Shown here: piece after piece, positions 1-8,236 of the stretch
Position numbering within the stretch: position 1 is the stretch's first letter
Layout of the letters: the number at the start of each line of letters is the position of its first letter
Assembly (NCBI GenBank): GCA_041751425.1
Contig: JBGSXL010000015.1
Span: forward strand, 25,607-89,606
DNA: 64,000 nucleotides
Direction: 5' to 3'
From: JAVVEG01 sp041751425
GTDB taxonomy: Bacteria > Pseudomonadota > Gammaproteobacteria > Pseudomonadales > Pseudohongiellaceae
Translations under genes and position numbers: made by a program
Notes under the pieces: generated by a model
Database searches by the model: none
Told to the model about the DNA's origin: nothing
Seen by the model: only the letters and a program-made list of their open reading frames with translations

Positions 1-1977
1 AACACTCAATTGCGGATTGGCTTTGATATTCATTACCCATTCGTGCAGTACTTCCAGTGCCTGAGGTGTCTGGTCGAACGCTTCTTCCGGTCTGGCATCA
101 GTGAACCAGACTACCTGATTGTCCGCGTGTCCCATTTTATTGATGATGCGCTGCCTGCCTGAAAAAGACTGATGAGTATTGTGCATATCAAGAACATGTT
201 CCAGATAGTGACGCCAATCAATCATGGGAATATCCAGTTGGCCATCAAACACCATGCCTGAGTTATACGCAGCATTGATCGCCAGAATATCGCCGGTGGT
301 TCTGGGCGCAGGTTCATCGCCCTGCGCCAGAGTCATGTTGCGGCTGCTCCATGGGTCGAAATTATCAGGGGTCGGATCTCCCAGAAACGGAAATCCTTCC
401 TGCACCATGTCTTTGGGATGCTTCCAACCGCCAATCTTTGCATTCAATTTCAAGAACTCTTCAGCGGTTATCAAACCCTCCACCAGTGCCTGCAGACCAT
501 ACTGAACGCCTACGTTGTCCCACATGACGCGCGCCTGGCCATCAGCATCCACACCATAAATATTTTTCAGATCATCGTAATGCGTCCATTGCACATTGGC
601 CATGATATCCGCGGGCACCATTTTCTGTTGCTCGCGAACCTGGCCATAGTGAGGGTTCATGCTCAAAGGTGTGAGTCCGCGCCACGCGGGGATGCATTCG
701 GATGACCCGGGAGCGGTGCCATAACCCAGTTGCCTTTTCGCGTCTGCCAGCGGGTCTGGTCGCGCATCGGTTGCGTTGAAACCAATCAGAATGGAGCGAT
801 TCTCCGTGACGTGCCACTTGGTGTTTTCGCGGTCGGTCACATCCATATAGTGCTCCAGCAATTCGCAGTCACCCACATGAATAGTTTGCGTCACCATGTC
901 AGGATAGGAGTATTGCGGCACACCGGCATCTATCAAACCAGGATGGTTCTGTGCATAAACATATTGTTGAATAGCGCCACCTGACCCACCTACTGCGACC
1001 GTGTATAGCGGCTCACCAAAACGCTTGATGAAATGTTCCTTCACCATCAATGCGGTTTCGCCACCGACCTGCAGATTATAGTGCTCGCCAGTACGGTTTC
1101 CTGACGAATAGACAACAGCATAGCCCTGGCCCAACGCTTCCGCGAGTCTGGCTCTATTGGCGTTCATACGTCCCTGAAAATGCCCTACACCCACACCTCC
1201 TTCAAAATGATACAACAGGCGCCCATTCCAGTTGTCAGCGCGTGGGACATTCGGCGTATCACCCATTTCCGCGAGTGTTGCAAAGCTGTATAGAAAGCGA
1301 TTGATAGTGCCGCGCTCCCAGCGCACGATGAAATCCACCGTGCGGCCGTCGCTGAGAGTTGTGGTGGTCATATCAGCAGGGCGGGTGCCATCTTCAGGCA
1401 TCTTTTTATAACCTTCGTCACTACTCATATAGTGATATTCAACGAAGGTCTCTACTGAACAATCCTTGCTGTATCCTGTCACATTGCCATCTGCGTCATG
1501 TACCGGGAATCCCCACTCTTCTTGATGGTCAACGAGTGGTTGCACGTTCCACTCCAGCACCGAGCTGCAGACGAAAGGATATTGTTGAGGGCCGGAAAAA
1601 ACGGGACCGCTGATGGGGTGATTGGTCAGTGGCAGAGTATGTAATACATCTCCGGTGGTGTTTTGCAGTGCCAGGGTATTTTCACCAGGCTGCAAACCAT
1701 TCAGAAGCACTTCAAAGCGATCGTTGCGATTGTAGGTGGCGGTTGGTTCTACAGACTGGTTGTTCAGTGTGAAGCTCAGGTCTTGCGGTTCTATCATGCC
1801 ATCGGTAGCGGTCACAGCAATCAGTACATCGCCACCGGTAACCTGGTGGGGGGCACTTGAGAGTACTTCCAACTGCATGGCAGGCATAGAGCTGATCGGC
1901 TCATTGGGCTCCTGGCAGGCTTGTAGTGTAAGAGCAGCGATACTGATGAACAGGGTGTTGCGGATTAATCCTGACAT
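1..1977 (-). CDS. Secreted hydrolase-like lipoprotein, DUF6351-like (3' end outside window)
   Basis: At least 659 residues are read on the minus strand; the gene runs off the left edge without a stop. The ATG at 1977 follows a GAGG ribosome site seven bases upstream. The N-terminus is a lipoprotein signal (hydrophobic stretch, then LTLQAC), so Cys21 is probably lipidated. An alpha/beta-hydrolase nucleophile elbow, GGSGG, puts a candidate catalytic serine at residue 332 and is followed by AIQQY. Length, lipobox and elbow resemble the large secreted DUF6351 proteins, some of which are compared with tannase or polyhydroxyalkanoate-oligomer hydrolases. That family name is my recollection, not a search result, and the substrate is unknown. 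It stands alone on its strand, with no enzyme partner visible in the window. Confidence 0.7.
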   Translation of the reverse strand, partial: MSGLIRNTLFISIAALTLQACQEPNEPISSMPAMQLEVLSSAPHQVTGGDVLIAVTATDGMIEPQDLSFTLNNQSVEPTATYNRNDRFEVLLNGLQPGENTLALQNTTGDVLHTLPLTNHPISGPVFSGPQQYPFVCSSVLEWNVQPLVDHQEEWGFPVHDADGNVTGYSKDCSVETFVEYHYMSSDEGYKKMPEDGTRPADMTTTTLSDGRTVDFIVRWERGTINRFLYSFATLAEMGDTPNVPRADNWNGRLLYHFEGGVGVGHFQGRMNANRARLAEALGQGYAVVYSSGNRTGEHYNLQVGGETALMVKEHFIKRFGEPLYTVAVGGSGGAIQQYVYAQNHPGLIDAGVPQYSYPDMVTQTIHVGDCELLEHYMDVTDRENTKWHVTENRSILIGFNATDARPDPLADAKRQLGYGTAPGSSECIPAWRGLTPLSMNPHYGQVREQQKMVPADIMANVQWTHYDDLKNIYGVDADGQARVMWDNVGVQYGLQALVEGLITAEEFLKLNAKIGGWKHPKDMVQEGFPFLGDPTPDNFDPWSSRNMTLAQGDEPAPRTTGDILAINAAYNSGMVFDGQLDIPMIDWRHYLEHVLDMHNTHQSFSGRQRIINKMGHADNQVVWFTDARPEEAFDQTPQALEVLHEWVMNIKANPQLSV

Positions 1978-2220
1978 GGGGCTTCCTCTTTTATTTTTGT
2001 TTATTTGGGTGATTCTGCGGTGCGTATGGCTTTGTGACGCAGACGAGGTGCGTTTGGAATCCTGTGGGGATATTGGCATATGAATGGGGGTTAGACAATG
2101 AGTTGGGGGAAATGTTAGTGGTGGGTTTGGAGGCGGTTCGTGTGGTGGAGAAGCCAGGAAAAAGTGAAGAGAAGTCTTGCAGTGTGGAGATTGCTGCGAG
2201 TGGGTGGGAGGGATTGATTC

Positions 2221-2313
2221 GCCACTGCGTGGCTCACCCCTTCGGGGCATCGCATGAATGCGATGTCCGGCGCCACGCGAAGCGTGGCTTGTCGAACCCC
2301 CGTGTCGGGTTCG
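2221..2313. repeat. Cluster of five perfect hairpins beside tRNA-Ser
   Basis: Five short perfect inverted repeats follow one another: 2221-2233 (GCCAC/GTGGC), 2237-2247 (CCCC/GGGG), 2248-2265 (CATCGCAT/ATGCGATG), 2272-2288 (GCCACGC/GCGTGGC) and 2293-2313 (CGAACCC/GGGTTCG with a seven-base loop). The rest of 1978-2390 holds no convincing gene. The last hairpin runs into a copy of the tRNA-Ser 3' tail on the opposite strand. Confidence 0.75.
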
Positions 2314-2329
2314 AATTCCTCTCTCTTTG
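2307..2329 (+). repeat. Inverted partial copy of the tRNA-Ser 3' tail
   Basis: This plus-strand segment starts GGGTTCGAAT and continues CCTCTCTCT after one changed base. It matches the T-arm and acceptor 3' strand of the neighbouring minus-strand tRNA-Ser at about 20 of 23 positions. It is in the opposite orientation about 60 bp away, so it looks like a duplicated and inverted tRNA fragment. Confidence 0.6.
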
Positions 2330-2387
2330 TTGGCGGTGGAGAAATTAACGAGGGTGGAGATGAGATGGAGGTTAGCGAAACTATTAA

Positions 2388-2478
2388 TGGCGGAGAGAGA
2401 GGGATTCGAACCCTCGATAGGGGATTAGCCTATACGCCCTTAGCAGGGGCGCGCCTTCAGCCACTCGGCCATCTCTCC
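2388..2478 (-). tRNA. tRNA-Ser(GCU), CCA encoded
   Basis: A full class II tRNA can be folded. The acceptor stem is GGAGAGA/TCTCTCC with discriminator G, the T-arm is GAGGG-TTCGAAT-CCCTC, a long variable arm is present, and the anticodon GCT lies at 2442-2444. It reads AGC/AGU serine codons. The CCA end is encoded at 2388-2390. Its place directly downstream of csrA is typical of gammaproteobacteria. Confidence 0.95.
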
Positions 2479-2535
2479 AAAACGGGCGCAATAATAGCAC
2501 ACATGCTGGGAAATGGCAGGGGCTGGCAGGTTTAT

Positions 2536-2736
2536 TTAGGCATTTCCTTGCGCGTCGGCATCACTGCCGCCACGCTCTTTCTGGATACGCTGATAGATCT
2601 CCTCGCGATGCACTGCGACTTCTTTCGGTGCGTTTACTCCAATGCGCACCTGGTTACCCTTTACGCCCAGGACCGTTACGGTGACGTCGTCACCTACCAT
2701 CAAGGTCTCACCGATACGGCGCGTTAAAATTAACAT
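2536..2736 (-). CDS. csrA: Carbon storage regulator CsrA
   Basis: This 66-residue protein starts MLILTRRIGETLMVGDDV and contains GVKGNQVRIGVNAPKEV and VHREEIY, the hallmark of CsrA/RsmA. The family dimerises and binds GGA motifs in mRNA leaders to control translation and stability of carbon-metabolism, motility and biofilm transcripts. The RNA-contacting N-terminal strand and the C-terminal Arg region (REEIYQRI) are intact. It lies between lysC and tRNA-Ser, the usual order after alaS in gammaproteobacteria. The roughly 340 bp upstream allow its own promoter. Confidence 0.97.
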   Translation of the reverse strand: MLILTRRIGETLMVGDDVTVTVLGVKGNQVRIGVNAPKEVAVHREEIYQRIQKERGGSDADAQGNA

Positions 2737-3075
2737 TCTACTTCTCCTTTCCCACTCTCTGTGTCCTTGTATTCTCCATTGCTCAATTCAAGTAAAAGAT
2801 GGATAACACAATTCCTACGTACTGGTTAGTTATGCTTTCCTGAAGTCTGTCCTATGCATCAGCATAACGCTGAACGCTTCTGCATAATCTTGGCACACAT
2901 CAAGTAAAGCGGTTTTTATGCGATTTCTCCCTTACAAAAAATCGCCAACCTTTTATTGTTTTTTTTCTTCTGCTTGTTCTTCTATTTAGTAAAGCTACAA
3001 CTCATCAACATATGAAACTACGTTATACATCGCACTTCAGATTGCCTCCCCAAGCAATCTGCGTATGTGGTCTCG
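2737..3075. other. lysC-csrA intergenic region
   Basis: This AT-rich spacer carries the presumed csrA promoter, but no hexamer pair stands out. Apart from the hairpin just after lysC, I see only a weak inverted repeat (GCGATTT/AAATCGC) near 2919-2944. No gene is supported here. Confidence 0.5.
3038..3061 (-). terminator. Hairpin just downstream of lysC
   Basis: A perfect 8-bp stem (CAGATTGC/GCAATCTG) with an 8-base loop begins about 15 bases after the lysC stop. No T-run follows on the minus strand. It may be a 3'-end stabilising hairpin or a factor-dependent end rather than a classic intrinsic terminator. Confidence 0.35.
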
Positions 3076-4305
3076 TTATTGCACCGGCTCTAAGGCCAAT
3101 TCAAACGCATCGTGCAAAGCTCGCACGGCAAGCTCCAGATACTTCTCATCGATCACGACAGAGATTTTAATCTCAGAGGTTGTGATGATCTGGATATTGA
3201 TTGATTCCTCAGCCAGCGTCTTGAACATCTTGCTCGCAATGCCTGCATGAGAGCGCATTCCTACACCAACCAACGATACTTTGGCGATTTTGTTGTCGAC
3301 ACTCACGTCCGCGGCTTGAACACTCTCAGCTATACGACCGATTATTTGGCGAGTTTGTTCGCAATCCTGTCGTTTTACGGTAAAAGTAATGTCGGTAGTT
3401 CCGTCTGCGGCTACGTTTTGCACGATGACATCAACCTCTATTCCGGCATCACTCACCGGACCGATCACCTTATAAGCCACACCGGGAATATCCGGCACAC
3501 CCGATACTGTGAATTTGGCTTCATCGCGGGTAAACGCAATGCCCGAAATAATCGGTGCTTCCATCTCGTTGCTTTCCTCCAGACTGATTAATGTACCCGG
3601 GTCATCCTCAAAACTGGACAGAACGCGCAAAGGTACTTTGTACTTGCCGGCAAACTCTACCGATCTTATTTGCAGAACCTTGGCTCCCAGACTGGCCAGC
3701 TCAAGCATTTCTTCAAAGGTAATACTTCTGAGCAGGCGGGCATTTTCAACAAGACGTGGGTCTGTCGTGTATACGCCCTTCACATCAGTATAGATCTGAC
3801 ATTCGTCTGCGTTTAGTGCGGCAGCCAACGCAACAGCGGAAGTATCTGAGCCGCCGCGGCCGAGCGTGGTGATATTGCCCTGTTCGTCGATACCCTGAAA
3901 GCCAGCGACCACAACCACGCCACCAGACGCCAGCTCAGAGCGCATGCGCTCGCAGTCGATTTCACGGATTCGCGCTCGGGTATGGGCTTCATCAGTAAGA
4001 ATGCGAACCTGACCACCCGTGAATGAGCGAGCCCGGCAACCGCGTTTCTTCAGAGCCATGCTCAGCAAGGCGATGGTTACCTGCTCGCCGGTCGAAATCA
4101 GTACATCCAGCTCACGAGGCTCCGGACGTTCCTGAATTTCTTCTGCCATTGCGATCAGCCGATTGGTTTCGCCACTCATTGCTGAGACCACAACAACTAT
4201 GTCATGCCCCTTACTTCGCGCGGCTACAATTTTGTCTGCTACAGCTTCAATGCGTGCAGTGGACCCTACGGAGGTGCCACCAAATTTCTGTACGTAAAGT
4301 GCCAT
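3076..4305 (-). CDS. lysC: Aspartate kinase
   Basis: This 409-residue monofunctional aspartokinase catalyses the first step from aspartate to lysine, threonine and methionine. The kinase domain opens with KFGGTSVG (residues 7-14) and includes the GRGGSDTSA nucleotide/substrate loop near residue 155. Two ACT domains follow in the last 150 residues (for example VPDIPGVAYKVIGPVSDAGI and GVGMRSHAGIASKMF). These normally mediate feedback inhibition by lysine and threonine. The length fits the LysC family of Pseudomonas-type bacteria. It lies between alaS and csrA on the same strand. No strong ribosome site precedes the ATG. Confidence 0.96.
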   Translation of the reverse strand: MALYVQKFGGTSVGSTARIEAVADKIVAARSKGHDIVVVVSAMSGETNRLIAMAEEIQERPEPRELDVLISTGEQVTIALLSMALKKRGCRARSFTGGQVRILTDEAHTRARIREIDCERMRSELASGGVVVVAGFQGIDEQGNITTLGRGGSDTSAVALAAALNADECQIYTDVKGVYTTDPRLVENARLLRSITFEEMLELASLGAKVLQIRSVEFAGKYKVPLRVLSSFEDDPGTLISLEESNEMEAPIISGIAFTRDEAKFTVSGVPDIPGVAYKVIGPVSDAGIEVDVIVQNVAADGTTDITFTVKRQDCEQTRQIIGRIAESVQAADVSVDNKIAKVSLVGVGMRSHAGIASKMFKTLAEESINIQIITTSEIKISVVIDEKYLELAVRALHDAFELALEPVQ

Positions 4306-4437
4306 TAAAGAGTACTGCCATCCCGGCTACGTGGTTTAAATGGGGAGCAAATTAAACATAATTGCCATTTATAAAGCAATGGATATTTATCGACCAATCG
4401 CCTACATCCATTGATCATGCACGCTTATCACAAAAAG

Positions 4438-7047
4438 TCACATCTTCGTGATAAGCCAATCTTTTACAGAGGCTAACGCCGCAGGTAAAGCGGCAGCGTC
4501 GGTACCACCTGCCATCGCCATATCAGCGCGACCTCCGCCTTTCCCACCAACCTGCAAAGCGACCATGTTCACCAGATCTCCCGCTTTAATCTTGTCGGTA
4601 AGATCCTTACTGACTCCTGCCACCAGACTGACTTTTCCATCTTCAACACACGCCAGTACAATGACAGCGGAACCCAGTTTGTTCTTCAGCTGATCTACAG
4701 TATCGCGCAGCGTTTTGCTGTTGAATCCATCCAGCGCTTTGGCCAAAAGTTTCACACCATTTACTGTATCCGCTTCATTGGCGATATCACTGCCTGCGTC
4801 GCTGGCCAGCTTGGCTTTCAATTGCTCCAATTGTTTTTCCAGCGTCTTGATGCCGGCAGTCATTTGTTGCACGCGTTCAATCAGCCCTTCCTGATTGGAT
4901 TTCAGAATATCGCATACCTGGTTGAGCACATTTTGCTGCCTGCCAATATAAGACAATGCACCCTGGCCTGTGACTGCTTCTACACGACGCACACCTGCTG
5001 CAATACCGGATTCGCCGATGAGTTTGAATAAACCGATATCTCCGGTACGCGCAACATGTGTGCCGCCACAAAGCTCGGTTGAAAACTCACCCATGCTGAC
5101 CACGCGTACTTCATCGCCATATTTTTCACCAAACAAAGCCAGCGCGCCGCGCTGTTTCGCCTGATCGACTGGCATCACTTCCTTGCTTACCTGATGATTC
5201 TGCAGTATCTCCGCATTAACCAGTTCTTCAATCTGTTGCACTTCCGCGGCAGACAAAGCCGCTTGATGGGAGAAGTCGAAGCGCAGTCTGTCTGCAGTTA
5301 CTAATGAACCCTTTTGCGTGACATGTTCACCCAGCACTTTGCGCAGTGCTGCGTGCAGCAAGTGCGTGGCCGAGTGATTCAGCATGATCGCGTGACGATT
5401 GCTCTGCTCCACTTTTGCGGCAACTTGATCGCCCACAGACAATGTGCCATTGCGCAGCACACCTTTGTGCAGGAAATGTTCTCCCTGCTTTTGTGTATCT
5501 GTAATATCGAACACGGCCTGATTTGCAGCATCATCACTGGTTTCAATGACACCTTTGTCCCCCACCTGTCCACCGGACTCCGCATAGAACGGACTGCTGT
5601 TGAGAATCAACAATGCCTCTGCCTGTCCGGTAATGGAATCAACCTGCTTGCCGTTCTGATAAATGGCCAGCACTTCAGCATCGCCTGCCAGGTGATCGTA
5701 GCCGATGAACGAGGTGCCAGTTGCCAGTTCTATTTCGAGTTTGTCCACCACGTTGAACTGACTCGCTGCTCTGGCTTGTTGTTTTTGCACAGCCATGGCT
5801 TTTTCGAAACCAGCATGGTCCAGTGTCAGATTGTGTTCCCGCGCAACGTCCGCGGTAAGATCAACAGGAAAACCGAAAGTATCGTAGAGCTTGAAAACGG
5901 TTTCTCCGGGAATCACCTTGCCCTTTAATTGGCTGATCGCTTGATTCAGAATGGTCATGCCGTTTTCCAGCGTACGCGCAAACTGCTGCTCTTCTTCGCG
6001 CAACACTTTCTCAACCCATGCCTGCTTGGCCTTCAGCTCCGGATAAGCCTCGCCCATCTCAGCCGTCAGTGCAGCCACCAGGCGATAGAAGAACACATCC
6101 TTCACACCCAACTGATAACCGTGCCGCACAGCGCGACGCACTATCCGCCGCAGCACATAACCCCGGCCTTCATTCGATGGAGTAACTCCATCAACAACCA
6201 GGAACGCACAAGAGCGAATATGATCGGCAATTACCCGTAACGATGTATTGCTGGTGTTGTTGACACCTGTAATTTCCGCAGCTGCCTTGAGCAGATTCTG
6301 GAACAGGTCTATTTCATAATTGCTGTGTACATGCTGCAGCACTGCTGCCAGACGCTCCAGACCCATGCCGGTATCCACGGAAGGTTTGGGTAGTGGCACA
6401 AGACGGCCATCGGGTTGCCGGTCAAATTGCATGAATACCAGATTCCATATCTCGATGTAGCGGTCGCCATCATCGTTCGGACTGCCGGGTGGACCACCTT
6501 CAACCTCAGGGCCGTGATCGTAGAAAATTTCCGAGCATGGGCCGCATGGTCCTGTATCGCCCATCGCCCAGAAGTTGTCCTTCTCACCAAGTCGTGAAAA
6601 ACGCTCCGGGCTCACACCCATTTCCTTGATCCAGATATCTGCGGCTTCATCGTCATCGTGGAACACGGTGACCCAGAGTTTCTCCGGTGGCAGCCCCAGT
6701 TCTTCTGTCAGAAACTGCCAGGCAAACTGGATCGCTTCTCTTTTGAAATAGTCGCCGAAACTGAAATTGCCCAGCATCTCGAAAAATGTATGGTGTCTGG
6801 CCGTGTAACCAACGTTTTCCAGATCGTTGTGCTTACCACCCGCGCGCACACAACGCTGAGATGTCGTAGCACGCTTATAGGCACGCACTTCATCACCCAG
6901 AAATAAATCCTTGAATTGCACCATGCCGGCATTGGTAAACAACAGGGTTGGATCATTGCCGGGGACCAGGGAGCTGCTGGCTACCCGTTGATGCCCCTGC
7001 GTCGCAAAGTAGTGCAAAAATTTCTCGCGTATGTCAGTAATTTTCAT
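4438..7047 (-). CDS. alaS: Alanine--tRNA ligase
   Basis: This 869-residue enzyme charges tRNA-Ala. The catalytic domain shows the class II signature region HHTFFEMLGNFSFGDYFK. The editing domain carries the HSATHLLHAAL zinc motif and CGGTHVARTGDIG near residue 665. A C-terminal DHHA1-type domain ends with the glycine-rich GGKGGGRADMAMAGG. An upstream ATG at 7059 is possible, but GGAAG five bases before the ATG at 7047 sits inside those four extra codons and identifies MKITDIREKF as the start. Full length for the family, upstream of lysC. Confidence 0.97.
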   Translation of the reverse strand: MKITDIREKFLHYFATQGHQRVASSSLVPGNDPTLLFTNAGMVQFKDLFLGDEVRAYKRATTSQRCVRAGGKHNDLENVGYTARHHTFFEMLGNFSFGDYFKREAIQFAWQFLTEELGLPPEKLWVTVFHDDDEAADIWIKEMGVSPERFSRLGEKDNFWAMGDTGPCGPCSEIFYDHGPEVEGGPPGSPNDDGDRYIEIWNLVFMQFDRQPDGRLVPLPKPSVDTGMGLERLAAVLQHVHSNYEIDLFQNLLKAAAEITGVNNTSNTSLRVIADHIRSCAFLVVDGVTPSNEGRGYVLRRIVRRAVRHGYQLGVKDVFFYRLVAALTAEMGEAYPELKAKQAWVEKVLREEEQQFARTLENGMTILNQAISQLKGKVIPGETVFKLYDTFGFPVDLTADVAREHNLTLDHAGFEKAMAVQKQQARAASQFNVVDKLEIELATGTSFIGYDHLAGDAEVLAIYQNGKQVDSITGQAEALLILNSSPFYAESGGQVGDKGVIETSDDAANQAVFDITDTQKQGEHFLHKGVLRNGTLSVGDQVAAKVEQSNRHAIMLNHSATHLLHAALRKVLGEHVTQKGSLVTADRLRFDFSHQAALSAAEVQQIEELVNAEILQNHQVSKEVMPVDQAKQRGALALFGEKYGDEVRVVSMGEFSTELCGGTHVARTGDIGLFKLIGESGIAAGVRRVEAVTGQGALSYIGRQQNVLNQVCDILKSNQEGLIERVQQMTAGIKTLEKQLEQLKAKLASDAGSDIANEADTVNGVKLLAKALDGFNSKTLRDTVDQLKNKLGSAVIVLACVEDGKVSLVAGVSKDLTDKIKAGDLVNMVALQVGGKGGGRADMAMAGGTDAAALPAALASVKDWLITKM

Positions 7048-7156
7048 CAAGACTTCCAATGAACAGGTTTTAAATAACCGGATTGTATTGTGTCAGTTCA
7101 AGAACAGGTCAGGCGCCGGATTATACTCTGAAGCCAGCCGTATTTGCAGAGCCCTG

Positions 7157-8203
7157 TCACTCTTCTGCAATATCAATTTGACCATTGCTGGAGAGCATAA
7201 TCGCAATTGGGCGGGTTTTTGGGAAATGCGAAAGGACTATCGTGGTGATAATCAAAAACGGAACACACAGAAACATGCCGGGGATACCCCAAATGGTTCC
7301 CCACAAAGCGAGATTGAACAGAATCACCACAGGGCTCAGATTCAATGATGCCCCCATGATACGTGGTTCCAGTATATTGCCAATGCATATCTGTAGCGCA
7401 GTGATTCCTATTAAAACCAGCAGGAACAAAGCGAAGCCATCATTAGACTGGGCCAGCGCAATCATAGCCGGAAAAATGGTCGCGACAATCGAACCAATCG
7501 TGGGAATGAAATTGAGCAGGAATATCAGCAAGCCCCAGATCTCCGCGAAATCGATATTGAGTGCCCGCAACAAGAGATAACTGAGAGTACCCGTCAGCGT
7601 GCTGGTAAAAAATTTGATGCTGATGTACTTGCGCACATCCGCTCGCACCTTTCCGATCATCCGCAACACACGCCTTTCACGTTGTTTGTCAGCTAGCAAC
7701 GCTGACAACTTGGCGTTGAAATGGCGTTGCTCGAACAGCAGAAACCCCACATAGATAAGAATCAGCAAGCCATCAGCCGCAAGACTGGTAAATGACAACG
7801 CAATGGCCGTAACGATACTGGTGATGTCCATCTGTTCGGAAATGAACTGCGCCATACCTTCTGCCGGTAGCGAATTGGAAAAGGGTAAACGCTGCCAGTG
7901 TGCTAACAGGTTTTGTTCGTACAGACTGGTGACTGCGCCAAGGTCATTTAGACTGCCACTGATGAATTGCACGATTCCACTGATAAATACGAAAAACATG
8001 CAAATCGATGCTGCGAAACAGATTGGTCTGGGCAAATAGTACTGCTTGATATGAATGTGCCCGAAGGCGCTGGCAAGGATATTGATGAGATACCAGATGG
8101 CAATGGCAATAACGAGAGGAAGCAGCAGATCCTGACCAATAATCAGCAATAGGAAGATGGCTGCCACCACACCGATGGCCATGGCAAATCGTATTATCTT
8201 CAT
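7157..8203 (-). CDS. AI-2E family transporter (PerM-like permease)
   Basis: This 348-residue inner-membrane protein has about eight hydrophobic segments. Two are at the N-terminus (residues 5-45), one is near 65-85, and the rest form a cluster in the second half, with an IWGLLIFLLNFIPTIGS motif and a GxIWGIPGMFLCVP segment typical of the family. Members include E. coli TqsA and PerM, implicated in export of AI-2 or ions; the substrate here cannot be told from sequence. It follows the DsbD-like gene on the same strand with a 33-bp gap, so the two may be co-transcribed. Confidence 0.85.
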   Translation of the reverse strand: MKIIRFAMAIGVVAAIFLLLIIGQDLLLPLVIAIAIWYLINILASAFGHIHIKQYYLPRPICFAASICMFFVFISGIVQFISGSLNDLGAVTSLYEQNLLAHWQRLPFSNSLPAEGMAQFISEQMDITSIVTAIALSFTSLAADGLLILIYVGFLLFEQRHFNAKLSALLADKQRERRVLRMIGKVRADVRKYISIKFFTSTLTGTLSYLLLRALNIDFAEIWGLLIFLLNFIPTIGSIVATIFPAMIALAQSNDGFALFLLVLIGITALQICIGNILEPRIMGASLNLSPVVILFNLALWGTIWGIPGMFLCVPFLIITTIVLSHFPKTRPIAIMLSSNGQIDIAEE

Positions 8204-8236
8204 TGTTGACTGCAGTCCCTTTCCGCCAGCTGATGA

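Noticed and set aside
224..1860. Several plus-strand open frames over the first 2 kb
   Set aside because: They are antisense to one continuous minus-strand frame with a lipobox, ribosome site and hydrolase motif.
5314..5928. 204-residue plus-strand frame
   Set aside because: Antisense to the alaS editing region; no start signal.
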